Source of the DNA: Bacillota bacterium
GTDB taxonomy: Bacteria > Bacillota > Bacilli > Bacillales > Cytobacillaceae
Direction of reading: 5' to 3'
Assembly: GCA_023389895.1 (NCBI GenBank)
Contig: JAEWDX010000270.1
Location: forward strand, 1 to 36,827
Length of the DNA stretch: 36,827 nt
The notes beneath the pieces were generated by a model. That model was given only the letters and a program-made list of their open reading frames with translations, did no database searches and was not told the DNA's origin. Position numbers and translations under genes: made by a program. Positions 24,572-32,881 of the stretch are shown one piece after another (the first letter of the stretch is position 1; the number at the start of each line of letters is the position of its first letter).

Positions 24572-26557
24572 ATGAAAAATATTTTAGGGAAATTGGGAGA
24601 TTTAAAAACTAAATTAATAATAAGTTTTTTATTGGTATTAATTCTTCCTGCTATTATTATTGGTTCGCTCGCTTATTCTTCTGCAAAAGATGCTGTTGAA
24701 CATGAAATGTATGCTGGTTTTAATGAAAACTTAAATCTCTTAAATTCAATAATTGACAATAACTTACAAAAAAAGATTCATGATGTTGAATTCATTTCAG
24801 ATAGTATAACACTAGAACAATATCAAGAGAAATATTGTCCTCAAGTACGAAACCAATATGCTCAATATATAGGACTGAATCCTGAAGCACAAGCAATTCT
24901 TCTAGGTACTGAGACGGGGCTATATGTACGAGAGCCTAATATCGAAATGCCTCGTGGCTATGATCCAAGAGAAAGAGGATGGTATAAGGATGCAATGGAG
25001 AGAAAAGGAGAGATCGTCATCTCTGAACCCTATATTTCTGCTAGCACTAAAGAAATGGTCATCACTATTTCGCAAACAACTAAAGACCATACAGGGGTTG
25101 TAGGTATTGATGTGGCTTTAAGCTATCTTCAAGAGTTGACGAATCAAGTTAAGATAGGCGATAACGGATATGCAGCTCTTTTAGATAAAAGTAGAAAATA
25201 CATTGCTCATCCTAATGAAGAAGCGGGAAGTGAGGAGAAAAGAGACTTTATAGATAAATTATACGAACAAAAAACAGGCCTATTTGATTATGTTTTGGGT
25301 AACGAAAAACGTAAAATGTCCTTTATCACCAATGAATTGACAGGGTGGAAATTGGCAGGTTTTGTCGTTTCTAAAGAGATTAGTGATGCAGCATCACCTA
25401 TCTTCAAAACAACTGCTCTCGTTATCTTGGTTGCAATTATGATTGGAGCAGTAGCGGTATCGTACATCATAAGATCGATAATTAAACCAATTAATGAGCT
25501 AAAGAAAACTGTAATTACCGTAAGTCAAGGAGATTTGACAGAGCATATTGAAGTACGAAGAAATGATGAAATTGGACAATTAGGGACCGCTTTTAACGCA
25601 ATGGAAGAGAGTCTTAGAGAATTAGTTCAAAAAGTAGAACAAAGTGCTGAACAAGTTGCTGCTTCATCAGAAGAACTATCAGCAAATGCCGAACAGACAA
25701 GCGTTGCTACTGAACAAGTATCTACATCTATTCAAACAGTGGCAAGCAGTGCTGAGAAACAAATGGATGCAATGGATAAAAATGTGCAGTCATTAGAAAA
25801 TATTTCAGTAGGTGTAGGCACAATCGTAGATCATTCTAGGCAAGTTTCTGAATTAGCGCATAACACTACTAGGCAAGCAGAAATAGGAGGTAAGGCAATA
25901 ACTACCACCGTGAATCAAATGAATGCTATTCATGATTCAGTGATGGAATCAAATAACATGATAAAGTCTTTGCAAGAACGTTCGAATGAAGTTAACTCTA
26001 TTCTTGATGTGATTACTGGAATAGCGGATCAAACGAATCTTCTATCTTTAAACGCTGCGATTGAAGCTGCAAGGGCTGGAGAGCACGGCAAAGGATTTGC
26101 AGTTGTAGCTGAAGAAGTGAGGAAACTCGCGGAACAATCTCAACAGTCTGCAAAGGAAATTTATGGAATTGTTCAAGGGATTCAAGCGGATACAGAAGGA
26201 TCAATCCAACTCTTGGCACGTGTTACTGAAGATGTGAAAGACGGGGTACAAGTAACGAATGGAGCTATCGGGAAATTCGAACAAATTATTCAGAGCGCGA
26301 AAGAAATGACACCACAGATAGTTGAGATTTCTGGGATTGCACAACAGATTTCAGATGCAGTTCAAGAAGCTCAAGGTGTTGTGACGAACATTTCTATTCT
26401 ATCGCAGGAAAATGCAGCAACTTCAGAGGAAGTGGCAGCTTCTGCTGAAGAACAGCTAGCTTCAATGGAGGAAGTTACTGCATCAGCTCAGTTGCTTTCT
26501 TCGATGGCTGAGGAATTAAAAAAGGTAATATCTAAGTTTAAATATCAAAATGAATAG
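24572..26557 (+). CDS. Methyl-accepting chemotaxis protein with dCache sensor, amino-acid-type
   Basis: A 661-aa transmembrane chemoreceptor, the same size as B. subtilis McpA/McpB/TlpA. TM1 is about 15-37, an extracellular dCache domain follows, TM2 is about 281-305, then HAMP (RSIIKPINELKK) and a long signalling coiled coil with the conserved tip ITGIADQTNLLSLNAAIEAARAGE. In the sensor, Y130, R135, W137, Y138, Y154 and D180 (YDPRERGWY...PY...GID) match the published amino-acid-binding dCache signature, in which Arg/Trp/Tyr hold the carboxylate and Asp the amino group. Sitting between aspartase and a C4-dicarboxylate carrier, it may sense aspartate or asparagine; that is inference. ATG has GAGATGAGG upstream. 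Confidence 0.92.
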   Translation: MKNILGKLGDLKTKLIISFLLVLILPAIIIGSLAYSSAKDAVEHEMYAGFNENLNLLNSIIDNNLQKKIHDVEFISDSITLEQYQEKYCPQVRNQYAQYIGLNPEAQAILLGTETGLYVREPNIEMPRGYDPRERGWYKDAMERKGEIVISEPYISASTKEMVITISQTTKDHTGVVGIDVALSYLQELTNQVKIGDNGYAALLDKSRKYIAHPNEEAGSEEKRDFIDKLYEQKTGLFDYVLGNEKRKMSFITNELTGWKLAGFVVSKEISDAASPIFKTTALVILVAIMIGAVAVSYIIRSIIKPINELKKTVITVSQGDLTEHIEVRRNDEIGQLGTAFNAMEESLRELVQKVEQSAEQVAASSEELSANAEQTSVATEQVSTSIQTVASSAEKQMDAMDKNVQSLENISVGVGTIVDHSRQVSELAHNTTRQAEIGGKAITTTVNQMNAIHDSVMESNNMIKSLQERSNEVNSILDVITGIADQTNLLSLNAAIEAARAGEHGKGFAVVAEEVRKLAEQSQQSAKEIYGIVQGIQADTEGSIQLLARVTEDVKDGVQVTNGAIGKFEQIIQSAKEMTPQIVEISGIAQQISDAVQEAQGVVTNISILSQENAATSEEVAASAEEQLASMEEVTASAQLLSSMAEELKKVISKFKYQNE

Positions 26558-26563
26558 AAACAA

Positions 26564-26600
26564 TCTAAATGCACTCGTAATTTTTCGGGTCACATTTAGA
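26564..26600 (+). terminator. Hairpin just after the chemoreceptor gene
   Basis: TCTAAATG (26564-26571) pairs with CATTTAGA (26593-26600), with a possible inner ACTCG/CGGGT stem. No T-tract follows. Confidence 0.45.
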
Positions 26601-26679
26601 CTGAAAAAAATGGTTTATGAAATTCATTCAATTAAAATGAAATATATAATAGGATTGGTTTTTTGAAAGCGAATAAGTG

Positions 26680-26706
26680 GGACTGAGATAAGGTCCCTTT
26701 TTTTGT
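26680..26706 (+). terminator. Intrinsic terminator
   Basis: GGGACT (26680-26685) pairs with AGGTCCC (26692-26698) followed by eight T. It is probably the main terminator for the chemoreceptor transcript. Confidence 0.75.
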
Positions 26707-26775
26707 GTGAAATAAACCACTCTTTCTACTGTCTAATCGTTTGATTCGTTGCCTTATCCTGGGTGTAATGAGTAC

Positions 26776-26991
26776 TATAATGTACTCAGCTGGAAAATAA
26801 CGATTTTCATCTTTGCAGCGATTTCTTTGCCACTCCAATGTATGTGTCCTTCTTTTAACATTCTCTTTAATCATTCCTCCTTCGGTACATCAATAAAGAC
26901 AACATAATGATTTTCCTCTAGTAGATAATCATATCTCCATTGTAAATGGTAATAATATTTCCATCACTTCTTTGCCTACTTCCGCATTGAC
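26776..26991 (-). pseudogene. Decayed coding fragment of unknown family
   Basis: On the minus strand one frame reads NAEVGKEVMEILLPFTMEI, then after a frame change RYDYLLEENHYVVFIDVPKEE, a stop, LKRMLKEGHIHWSGKEIAAKMK, and further stops. These stretches look protein-like, which suggests a gene remnant carrying a frameshift and stops. I cannot name the parent family. The rest of the ~800-bp interval between the chemoreceptor and Dcu genes holds only terminators and the Dcu control region. Confidence 0.3.
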
Positions 26992-27070
26992 TAAACTTCA
27001 TTTTTAAATATTATTCACTAGCGTTGCTAAGTTTCATATAGTCTGACAAAATTTTGTATCAATCGTTTAG

Positions 27071-27113
27071 TCATGTAGCTTTTTGTAGCTTTTTGTAGAA
27101 CAAACGGTAGAAT
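27071..27113 (+). promoter_or_regulatory. Dcu transporter promoter with phased GlnL-type repeats
   Basis: TCATGT (27071-27076), TTTTGT (27081-27086) and TTTTGT (27091-27096) are joined by AGCT spacers, so the last two exactly match TTTTGT-N4-TTTTGT reported for B. subtilis GlnL. The array ends 11 bp before TAGAAT (27108-27113), a -10 without a proper -35, as expected for an activator-dependent promoter. Confidence 0.72.
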
Positions 27114-27206
27114 GTATTAGAAAACACAAGGGAAAATTAGAAGTAATTTCTTTGTTGGATTCAGGAGAATTCCTCAATGATTTGTGGAATTTTTTAAAGA
27201 ACACAT

Positions 27207-27224
27207 TTGTGAATTAATTCACTA
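27207..27224. promoter_or_regulatory. Rex/FNR-like box in the Dcu leader
   Basis: TTGTGAA-TTAA-TTCACTA differs from the Rex consensus TTGTGAA-N4-TTCACAA at one position, and contains TGTGA-N6-TCAC like an FNR site. It lies about 90 nt downstream of the proposed start and 137 bp before the gene, more consistent with repression than with FNR activation. Confidence 0.45.
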
Positions 27225-27360
27225 AGTCTTTTCTTGAAAGAAGGTGGCAATGTTCTACGCAGAATTATCAATGCTCTTTCAAACTGACAAATTTCTTACC
27301 ATTTAACAGTAAGGATGATTAAGATTTCCAAAATTCATCAATTTAATTGGAGGTAACCTT

Positions 27361-28674
27361 ATGTTTTGGCTACAATTCTTTATCCTACTAGCATGTATCT
27401 TTGTCGGTGCTCGCTTAGGTGGATTAGGCTTAGGGGTTATGGGTGGAGTAGGATTAGCTATTCTTACATTTGTTTTTGGTTTAGAGCCAACCTCAGCACC
27501 TATCGATGTTATGCTTATGATCTTAGCCGTTATTACAGCTGCTGGTGCATTACAAGCCTCAGGAGGAATGGAGTATCTTGTACATTTAGCAGAAAAAGGA
27601 TTACGTAAAAATCCTAAATATATCACTTATATTGCACCAATTATTTCGTATATCTTTACATTTTGTGCAGGTACAGGTCACGTTGCCTACTCAATTTTAC
27701 CAGTTATTGCTGAAGTTTCTCGAGAGTCTGGTATTCGGCCAGAAAGACCGATGTCTATTTCGGTCATTGCATCACAGCAAGCTATTACTGCAAGCCCGAT
27801 ATCGGCAGCAACTGTAGCATTGCTAGCATTATTAGCGGATTTTGACATTGGTTTAATTGATATATTAATGATAAGTATTCCTTCTACATTTATTGCCTGT
27901 ATGATTGGTGCATTTGTAGCAAGTAAAATGGGTAAAGAGCTTCCAAATGATCCAATTTATTTAAAACGATTAGAAGAGGGGCTTGCACCAATTAAAAAAG
28001 ATAAAAAAGCATACGTAGCATCTACTGCTTCAAAGCTTTCGGTTTCATTGTTTTTATTAGCAGCGTTATTAGTTGTTCTTCTAGGTACTTTTGAAGGTTT
28101 ACGTCCTAGCTGGGCAGTAGAAGGAGAAGCTGTTCGTATGTCAATGCCAGTTGCAATTGAAATTGTCATGCTCTCTATTGCTGCTCTTATCATTATCTTT
28201 TGTAAGCCAAAGGTGGATGAGATTGTTTCTGGCAGTGTGTTTAAAGCTGGGGCAGCAGCAGTCGTAGCTATTTTCGGTATCGCTTGGATGGGTGATACAT
28301 TCTTTAAAGGAAATGCCGAGTTTATTAACGGTTCAATCTCAGGGCTAGTAACTGCAGCCCCATGGTTGTTTGCAGTCGCTCTATTCGCTTTATCAATTCT
28401 ACTGTATAGCCAAGCAGCAACTGTTCGAACACTTATGCCTTTAGGGATAACATTAGGAATTAATCCTGCCTTATTAATCGCAATGTTCCCAGCAGTAAAT
28501 GGATATTTCTTTATCCCTAACTATCCGACAGTTGTAGCCGCTATTAACTTTGACCGTACAGGAACAACTCGTATTGGTAAATATATATTAAATCACAGCT
28601 TTATGATACCAGGACTAGTTTCAACAATTGGTGCTGTTACAATTGGGATTTTACTAAGCTCTATCTTATTATAG
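27361..28674 (+). CDS. Dcu-family (DcuA/DcuB) C4-dicarboxylate transporter
   Basis: A 437-aa polytopic membrane carrier. Residues near the N-terminus (GARLGGLGLG), LQASGGMEYLVHLAEK, RKNPKYI, CAGTGH and the ITASPISAA segment are hallmarks of the anaerobic Dcu family; some stretches are closer to DcuB (IRPERPM, GTGHV) and others to DcuA (NDPIYLKRLEEGL). These carriers exchange fumarate or aspartate for succinate and support fumarate respiration in enterobacteria. ATG 27361 has GGAGGT upstream. The gene is monocistronic, with a putative GlnL-type promoter and a strong terminator. With aspA and the fumarate reductase it completes an aspartate-in, succinate-out route. Confidence 0.9.
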   Translation: MFWLQFFILLACIFVGARLGGLGLGVMGGVGLAILTFVFGLEPTSAPIDVMLMILAVITAAGALQASGGMEYLVHLAEKGLRKNPKYITYIAPIISYIFTFCAGTGHVAYSILPVIAEVSRESGIRPERPMSISVIASQQAITASPISAATVALLALLADFDIGLIDILMISIPSTFIACMIGAFVASKMGKELPNDPIYLKRLEEGLAPIKKDKKAYVASTASKLSVSLFLLAALLVVLLGTFEGLRPSWAVEGEAVRMSMPVAIEIVMLSIAALIIIFCKPKVDEIVSGSVFKAGAAAVVAIFGIAWMGDTFFKGNAEFINGSISGLVTAAPWLFAVALFALSILLYSQAATVRTLMPLGITLGINPALLIAMFPAVNGYFFIPNYPTVVAAINFDRTGTTRIGKYILNHSFMIPGLVSTIGAVTIGILLSSILL

Positions 28675-28707
28675 GTGTTAGTAAGAGATAATATTAAATG
28701 ATTAGTT

Positions 28708-28751
28708 AAGCCCCTTTCATTCATAAAAGAGGATGAAAAGGGCTTTCTTTA
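28708..28751 (+). terminator. Terminator of the Dcu gene
   Basis: AAGCCCCTTTCAT (28708-28720) pairs with ATGAAAAGGGCTT (28733-28745) with one mismatch/bulge, followed by a T-rich run. Confidence 0.85.
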
Positions 28752-28908
28752 TAGAAAGGGATAAAATGATTCCTTCAATAACGGTTAAACCTCAAAACTC
28801 TTCCATAATGATAGAATAGTAATCATAAATGGATTTACGCTAAGCTTCCTTGCTAATAACAAGTAAGAAGAGATGTTAGGCTGTCCTTCGGAAGAAGTGG
28901 TAATTCTA

Positions 28909-28950
28909 TAGAAAAAAAGAAGTAACATCCACTTTTAGGAGTTACTTCTC
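28909..28950 (-). terminator. Terminator of the aldo/keto reductase gene
   Basis: On the minus strand AGAAGTAAC (28949-28941) pairs with GTTACTTCT (28926-28918), followed by TTTTTTC. It lies about 60 bp after the stop codon. The region 28752-28908 holds nothing recognisable. Confidence 0.85.
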
Positions 28951-29008
28951 TTTAGAAATCGAAATTTTTAAATGAATAATATGATGAGAGAGAGCACATT
29001 GTGAAATT

Positions 29009-29833
29009 TTATCTTACATTAAATTCGCTCGGCTTTGGTCCTTTTCGTTCATTGCGGTTCAGATTATTTATTGCTGTTATTTCATCTGCGGAAAGTTCGA
29101 AATCAAATACATTGAAATTCTCCTCAATGCGAGAAGGTGTTACTGATTTAGGGATAACGATTGAATTATTTTGTAAATGCCAGCGGAGAACGACTTGAGC
29201 AGGTGTCTTCCCATGTGCTTCAGCAATCTTTGCTACAACTTCATCCTGCAACACTTCTCCACCTTGATGAAGTGGGCTCCATGCCTCAACAAATATTTCA
29301 TTTTTCGCACAGAACTCTTTCATTTCTGCTTGCGTTAAATATGGGTGGCATTCAATTTGATTTAGCACTGGTTTTACACTGCATTCTTTCAAAAGACGTT
29401 CTAAATGCTCTTGCTCAAAATTGCAAACGCCAATCGCTTTAACACGCCCATCATGATAAAGCTTTTCCAAAGCCTTATATGTATCAATATATTGATCGTA
29501 TTCAGGTGTTGGCCAGTGAACTAAATATAGATCAACATAATCAAGACCTAGTCTTTCTAAGCTTTCTTCGTATGCACGCAATGTGTTTTCAAAGCCATGA
29601 TCGGTATTCCAAACCTTTGTTGTAATAAAAAGCTCCTCACGCGGAATACCTGATTCACGGATTGCTTTTCCAACCCCAGTTTCGTTTTTATAAACCATTG
29701 CAGTATCAATGGAGCGATAACCAACCTCTAATGCCTTTGCAACGGCAATTGTTGCTTGACTATCCTCAACTTGCCACACACCAAACCCAAGCTGGGGCAT
29801 TTTTAAACCATTATTTAAAGTAACAATATTCAT
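29009..29833 (-). CDS. Aldo/keto reductase (glyoxal/methylglyoxal reductase-like)
   Basis: A 274-aa NADPH-dependent cytoplasmic reductase. The catalytic tetrad D43, Y48, K73 and H106 (SIDTAMVYKNE, TTKVW, VHWP) is intact, and IPKSVTPSRIEEN is the NADP-binding segment. It resembles B. subtilis YvgN and YtbE, which reduce glyoxal, methylglyoxal and other carbonyls. AGGAGA stands 8 nt before ATG. It is transcribed alone, ending at its own terminator. The 248-bp gap upstream (29834-30081) holds no recognisable gene. Confidence 0.9.
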   Translation of the reverse strand: MNIVTLNNGLKMPQLGFGVWQVEDSQATIAVAKALEVGYRSIDTAMVYKNETGVGKAIRESGIPREELFITTKVWNTDHGFENTLRAYEESLERLGLDYVDLYLVHWPTPEYDQYIDTYKALEKLYHDGRVKAIGVCNFEQEHLERLLKECSVKPVLNQIECHPYLTQAEMKEFCAKNEIFVEAWSPLHQGGEVLQDEVVAKIAEAHGKTPAQVVLRWHLQNNSIVIPKSVTPSRIEENFNVFDFELSADEITAINNLNRNERKGPKPSEFNVR

Positions 29834-30081
29834 TCGACATTTCTCCTATCATATAAAATATAGTTCTAAATTCTCTAGTTTAGGATAGCAATATCGTAAG
29901 GAATTATCAAATATTTGCATTAATGCTAATTTTGAAAAAGATGATTTAAAATAAGCTTTGCTAATTTTTAACTTGTGATTTTCGCTCCAATCAACTAATT
30001 GTACAAAAACAAAAATGAACTTTAACACAGCAAAAAATAGAACTTTCTAATAGGTAACAGAATATATGATACGAATGTAGT

Positions 30082-30873
30082 CTATATAATATCTTTCCGT
30101 GAAAATTTCCTTATCGCCAGAAGGACGAAGCCTACCATATAAATTCCAATATATAAATACATCCACATGCTTGCGGGTGCTCCACTTCCAGATAAGGGAC
30201 CACCCATTGCGAGATTACTAATGGTTGTGCTCGGTAGTAATGTCCGTTCCATCGTGTTGTATAACGTATGGAAAGGGGAGATTAAACTGATAAAAATCCC
30301 AACTCCGGAAACAGCCGTATTATTAATAAAACGCCCAATCATCTCTACCATTCCACCGACATTCCCTAATATATAAATGAAGATCATGAGGATGCCATTT
30401 GGCACTGTTTTTAAGGAAACAGATCCATAAAAGGTTAAGCAGAGAACGGCTACCGGGATTAAAAGATAAAGAAACCATCCGAGCATAATTTGACTGAAGG
30501 TTAATGAGCTGATCGTGCTTAATCCGAATAGTGAACCGATACAAAGCAGTAATGAATAGAGGATGGTTGCATAAATACTTGCCATGATGACAAGTCCAGC
30601 AAATTTTCCCAAAATATATTCAAAGCGATGGATAGGACGAGCTAAAATGCCATGAATCAATCCTGTTTCGGCTTCAGAGGAAATAGCGCCAGCTCCTAAC
30701 ATGATGGTTAGTAACGCCATTATCATCGAAGAAAATTGAAAACCCATTTGCGATATCATTTGGGTAGCATATGGTTTAAATTGGTCGCCCATTCCATGAG
30801 TAGTCGTTGTGTTTTGAAAATAGTAAATCATTGTACTCCAAAGCACTAAGTATAGAACGGTGACGATACCCAT
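30082..30873 (-). CDS. ABC-2-type transporter permease with uncertain start
   Basis: A membrane permease of about 263-283 aa with six or so helices (MGIVTVLYLVLWSTMIYY..., final GIYMVGFVLLAIRKFSRK). It pairs with the ATPase encoded directly upstream. ATG 30873 is the only usual start codon but has no ribosome binding site. The frame is open further back and reads VAILRSTLSEAIRKKTFII, a typical permease N-terminus, from ATC 30933, which lies 7 nt after GGGGAGG. The real start is thus probably there, either a non-canonical ATC/ATT or a mutated ATG. Last gene of the five-gene minus-strand run. Confidence 0.8.
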   Translation of the reverse strand: MGIVTVLYLVLWSTMIYYFQNTTTTHGMGDQFKPYATQMISQMGFQFSSMIMALLTIMLGAGAISSEAETGLIHGILARPIHRFEYILGKFAGLVIMASIYATILYSLLLCIGSLFGLSTISSLTFSQIMLGWFLYLLIPVAVLCLTFYGSVSLKTVPNGILMIFIYILGNVGGMVEMIGRFINNTAVSGVGIFISLISPFHTLYNTMERTLLPSTTISNLAMGGPLSGSGAPASMWMYLYIGIYMVGFVLLAIRKFSRKDII

Positions 30874-30926
30874 GATGATAAAGGTCTTTTTCCGGATGGC
30901 TTCACTTAAGGTTGATCTTAAGATGG

Positions 30927-31835
30927 CTACGATGGTAATTCCTCCCCGCCGACAATTTGCATAAACACACTCTCCAGCGTTTCTCGTTGTGGAGTTAGTT
31001 CATAGAGTGTTGCACCATTTGCGATAAGATAAGATGCGATTGAGGGAATTTCATCATTGTTTTTTAGTGATATCGTGAAACGTCCATTCGCTAGCTCTTG
31101 TAATGAGGGATACTTGTTTTTTAAAGCGAAAAGCATTTCGCTCGTTATCCCTTTCGCATGAATGGTTAATGTTAGCTTATATGATAATAGTTTCTCCATT
31201 GATTCTGAACGGGCTATTTTTCCCTTATGAATAATGGTGATATTGTCGCAAACGGATTCAACCTCGCCAAGCAGATGGCTATTTAAGAAAACGGTCATTC
31301 CTTCGTTTTTCAGGGAAATGATAATATCACGAACAGCTTTACGGCCAATTGGATCAAGGGCAGATGTTGGTTCATCTAGAAATAGCAGTTGTGGATTAGG
31401 CAGCAGTGCACAGGCTAAGCCAATGCGCTGCTGCATCCCTTTGCTATATGAACCAACCTTGTATTTCTCTTGTCCTTCAAGTCCGACAAGCTTCAAAACA
31501 GTAGCAATTCGTTCTTTGCTATTTTTCATGCGGTTTAAGCTTGCGTGAAAATTAAGGAGATCTAGACCAGTCATCCAATCTTGGTAACGAAATAATTCTG
31601 GGAGATAGCCCATTTTTTCGCGTGCAGAAACATTACCAAGTGGCTTACCAAGAACTGTCCCACTGCCTGAAGTAGGAAAAACGAGTCCGGTTAGCATCTT
31701 AATACAAGTGCTTTTTCCAGCACCGTTCCGACCAAGGAAGCCATATACTTGTCCTGCTTCAACAGAAAGGTTAATTTGGTCGCAAGCAGTTTTATTGCCA
31801 TATTTCTTCGTAAGCCCTTCTGTTTCAATGATCAT
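30927..31835 (-). CDS. ABC transporter ATPase
   Basis: A 302-aa cytoplasmic ATPase. Walker A GRNGAGKS (35-42), signature YSKGMQQR, Walker B LLFLDEPTSALD and the switch SHLLGEVE are intact, followed by a ~90-aa C-terminal regulatory region common in drug- or peptide-export ATPases (DrrA/CcmA type). It starts 1 bp inside the stop codon of the anchored protein upstream and its end overlaps the probable start of the permease. The linked sensor kinase suggests control by an envelope or antimicrobial signal, but nothing fixes the substrate. Confidence 0.92.
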   Translation of the reverse strand: MIIETEGLTKKYGNKTACDQINLSVEAGQVYGFLGRNGAGKSTCIKMLTGLVFPTSGSGTVLGKPLGNVSAREKMGYLPELFRYQDWMTGLDLLNFHASLNRMKNSKERIATVLKLVGLEGQEKYKVGSYSKGMQQRIGLACALLPNPQLLFLDEPTSALDPIGRKAVRDIIISLKNEGMTVFLNSHLLGEVESVCDNITIIHKGKIARSESMEKLLSYKLTLTIHAKGITSEMLFALKNKYPSLQELANGRFTISLKNNDEIPSIASYLIANGATLYELTPQRETLESVFMQIVGGEELPS

Positions 31836-32806
31836 TAATGAACACTCCTAGCGATTTTCGCAAGCTCGGCGTCTGTTTTATTTCCAACTAGGCTATACAT
31901 GACACCATCCTTTGTCCAAATAAGACCAGAAGCATTTTCTAAATTGGGCATATTCTGTTTGTATTTCTCATGCATTTCCTTCATGGATGCAAGTTTTTCT
32001 TCGCTTAACTTCATTTCGTGCTTTACTTCTGGATTAGGTGATTTTAACTCATTAGGCAATGTTTCTGTAAAGCTTTTTAAATCGGACATTGTGTAGATAT
32101 AACCAATTCTTCCGCCTAAATCAATTTCTCTTCCTAAGCCAACTAATACAGGTAGATAAATATCGCTGCTATCTAAATCAATGTTAACAAGCTGTTGACG
32201 AATATTATTTGGAATGAAAGGCATTTGCAGCATGACATTTTTCAATTCTTCTTTTGTCGTATCGGATGCTGTTAAAGCTGGTTTCTGCGTCGCGAAAAAT
32301 AAGACATCCTCATATTTTACAAATGCAGCAGCTGGTATATTTAATGACATTTCAACATTGTTTAATGAGCTTGGCAATAAAGCCGGGCTTCCGAGTGTTT
32401 GCAAAACCTCGTTGCTGCCCTCGGTGTTAATCGTAAATTTGACTGCATGAGGGTCCACTGCTGAAATTTCTGGCTTCTGCGATTCCAATTTTTTCGGTAA
32501 CTTTAATCTAAATGCTGTAAAGTCCCGCGTAGTAGCTAGCGTTTTTATTTCAGGTTTTTCCTTTGAAAGGACATTGATTAAAGGCTTATGAGGAGTTCCC
32601 TTATCGATTTCGACTTCTTTATCTTTTAATGCAGTAAAGTTTTGAATGCCCTCTTGCAAATCCGCAACGGTAATTTCTAATGTCTTTACATCACTGACAC
32701 GGAAAATGGATAAAGCATCTAATGCAAAGGTTTGTACAGGCTTAACAAAAGCGAATAGTCCCAATACAAAAACGAGTGGAGCATAGATAAACAATTTTCG
32801 TTTCAT
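31835..32806 (-). CDS. Membrane-anchored extracytoplasmic protein of the kinase-ABC cassette
   Basis: A 323-aa protein of unknown function. The N-terminus (KRKLFIYAPLVFVLGLFAFVKPVQ) is an uncleaved anchor or signal peptide; the rest is predicted to lie outside the membrane, with no catalytic motif I can name. ATG 32806 follows AAAGGA by 9 nt; an in-frame ATG at 32866 would add 20 polar residues and lacks a ribosome binding site. It sits between the kinase and ABC genes and overlaps the ATPase gene by 1 bp. It could be an accessory sensor or a part of the exporter. Confidence 0.75.
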   Translation of the reverse strand: MKRKLFIYAPLVFVLGLFAFVKPVQTFALDALSIFRVSDVKTLEITVADLQEGIQNFTALKDKEVEIDKGTPHKPLINVLSKEKPEIKTLATTRDFTAFRLKLPKKLESQKPEISAVDPHAVKFTINTEGSNEVLQTLGSPALLPSSLNNVEMSLNIPAAAFVKYEDVLFFATQKPALTASDTTKEELKNVMLQMPFIPNNIRQQLVNIDLDSSDIYLPVLVGLGREIDLGGRIGYIYTMSDLKSFTETLPNELKSPNPEVKHEMKLSEEKLASMKEMHEKYKQNMPNLENASGLIWTKDGVMYSLVGNKTDAELAKIARSVH

Positions 32807-32881
32807 TTCTTCAAATCCTTTCTTTTTATGATTCATTCCATTTTTATCCCATGAATATGTCCTCAATGTGCCCTCGATGAT

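Noticed and set aside
26632..26874. Minus-strand frame of 80 codons with a GGAGG directly before its ATG
   Set aside because: The ribosome site is only 1 nt from the ATG and the translation is not protein-like; the neighbouring frame looks like a decayed gene instead, so this is a chance frame.
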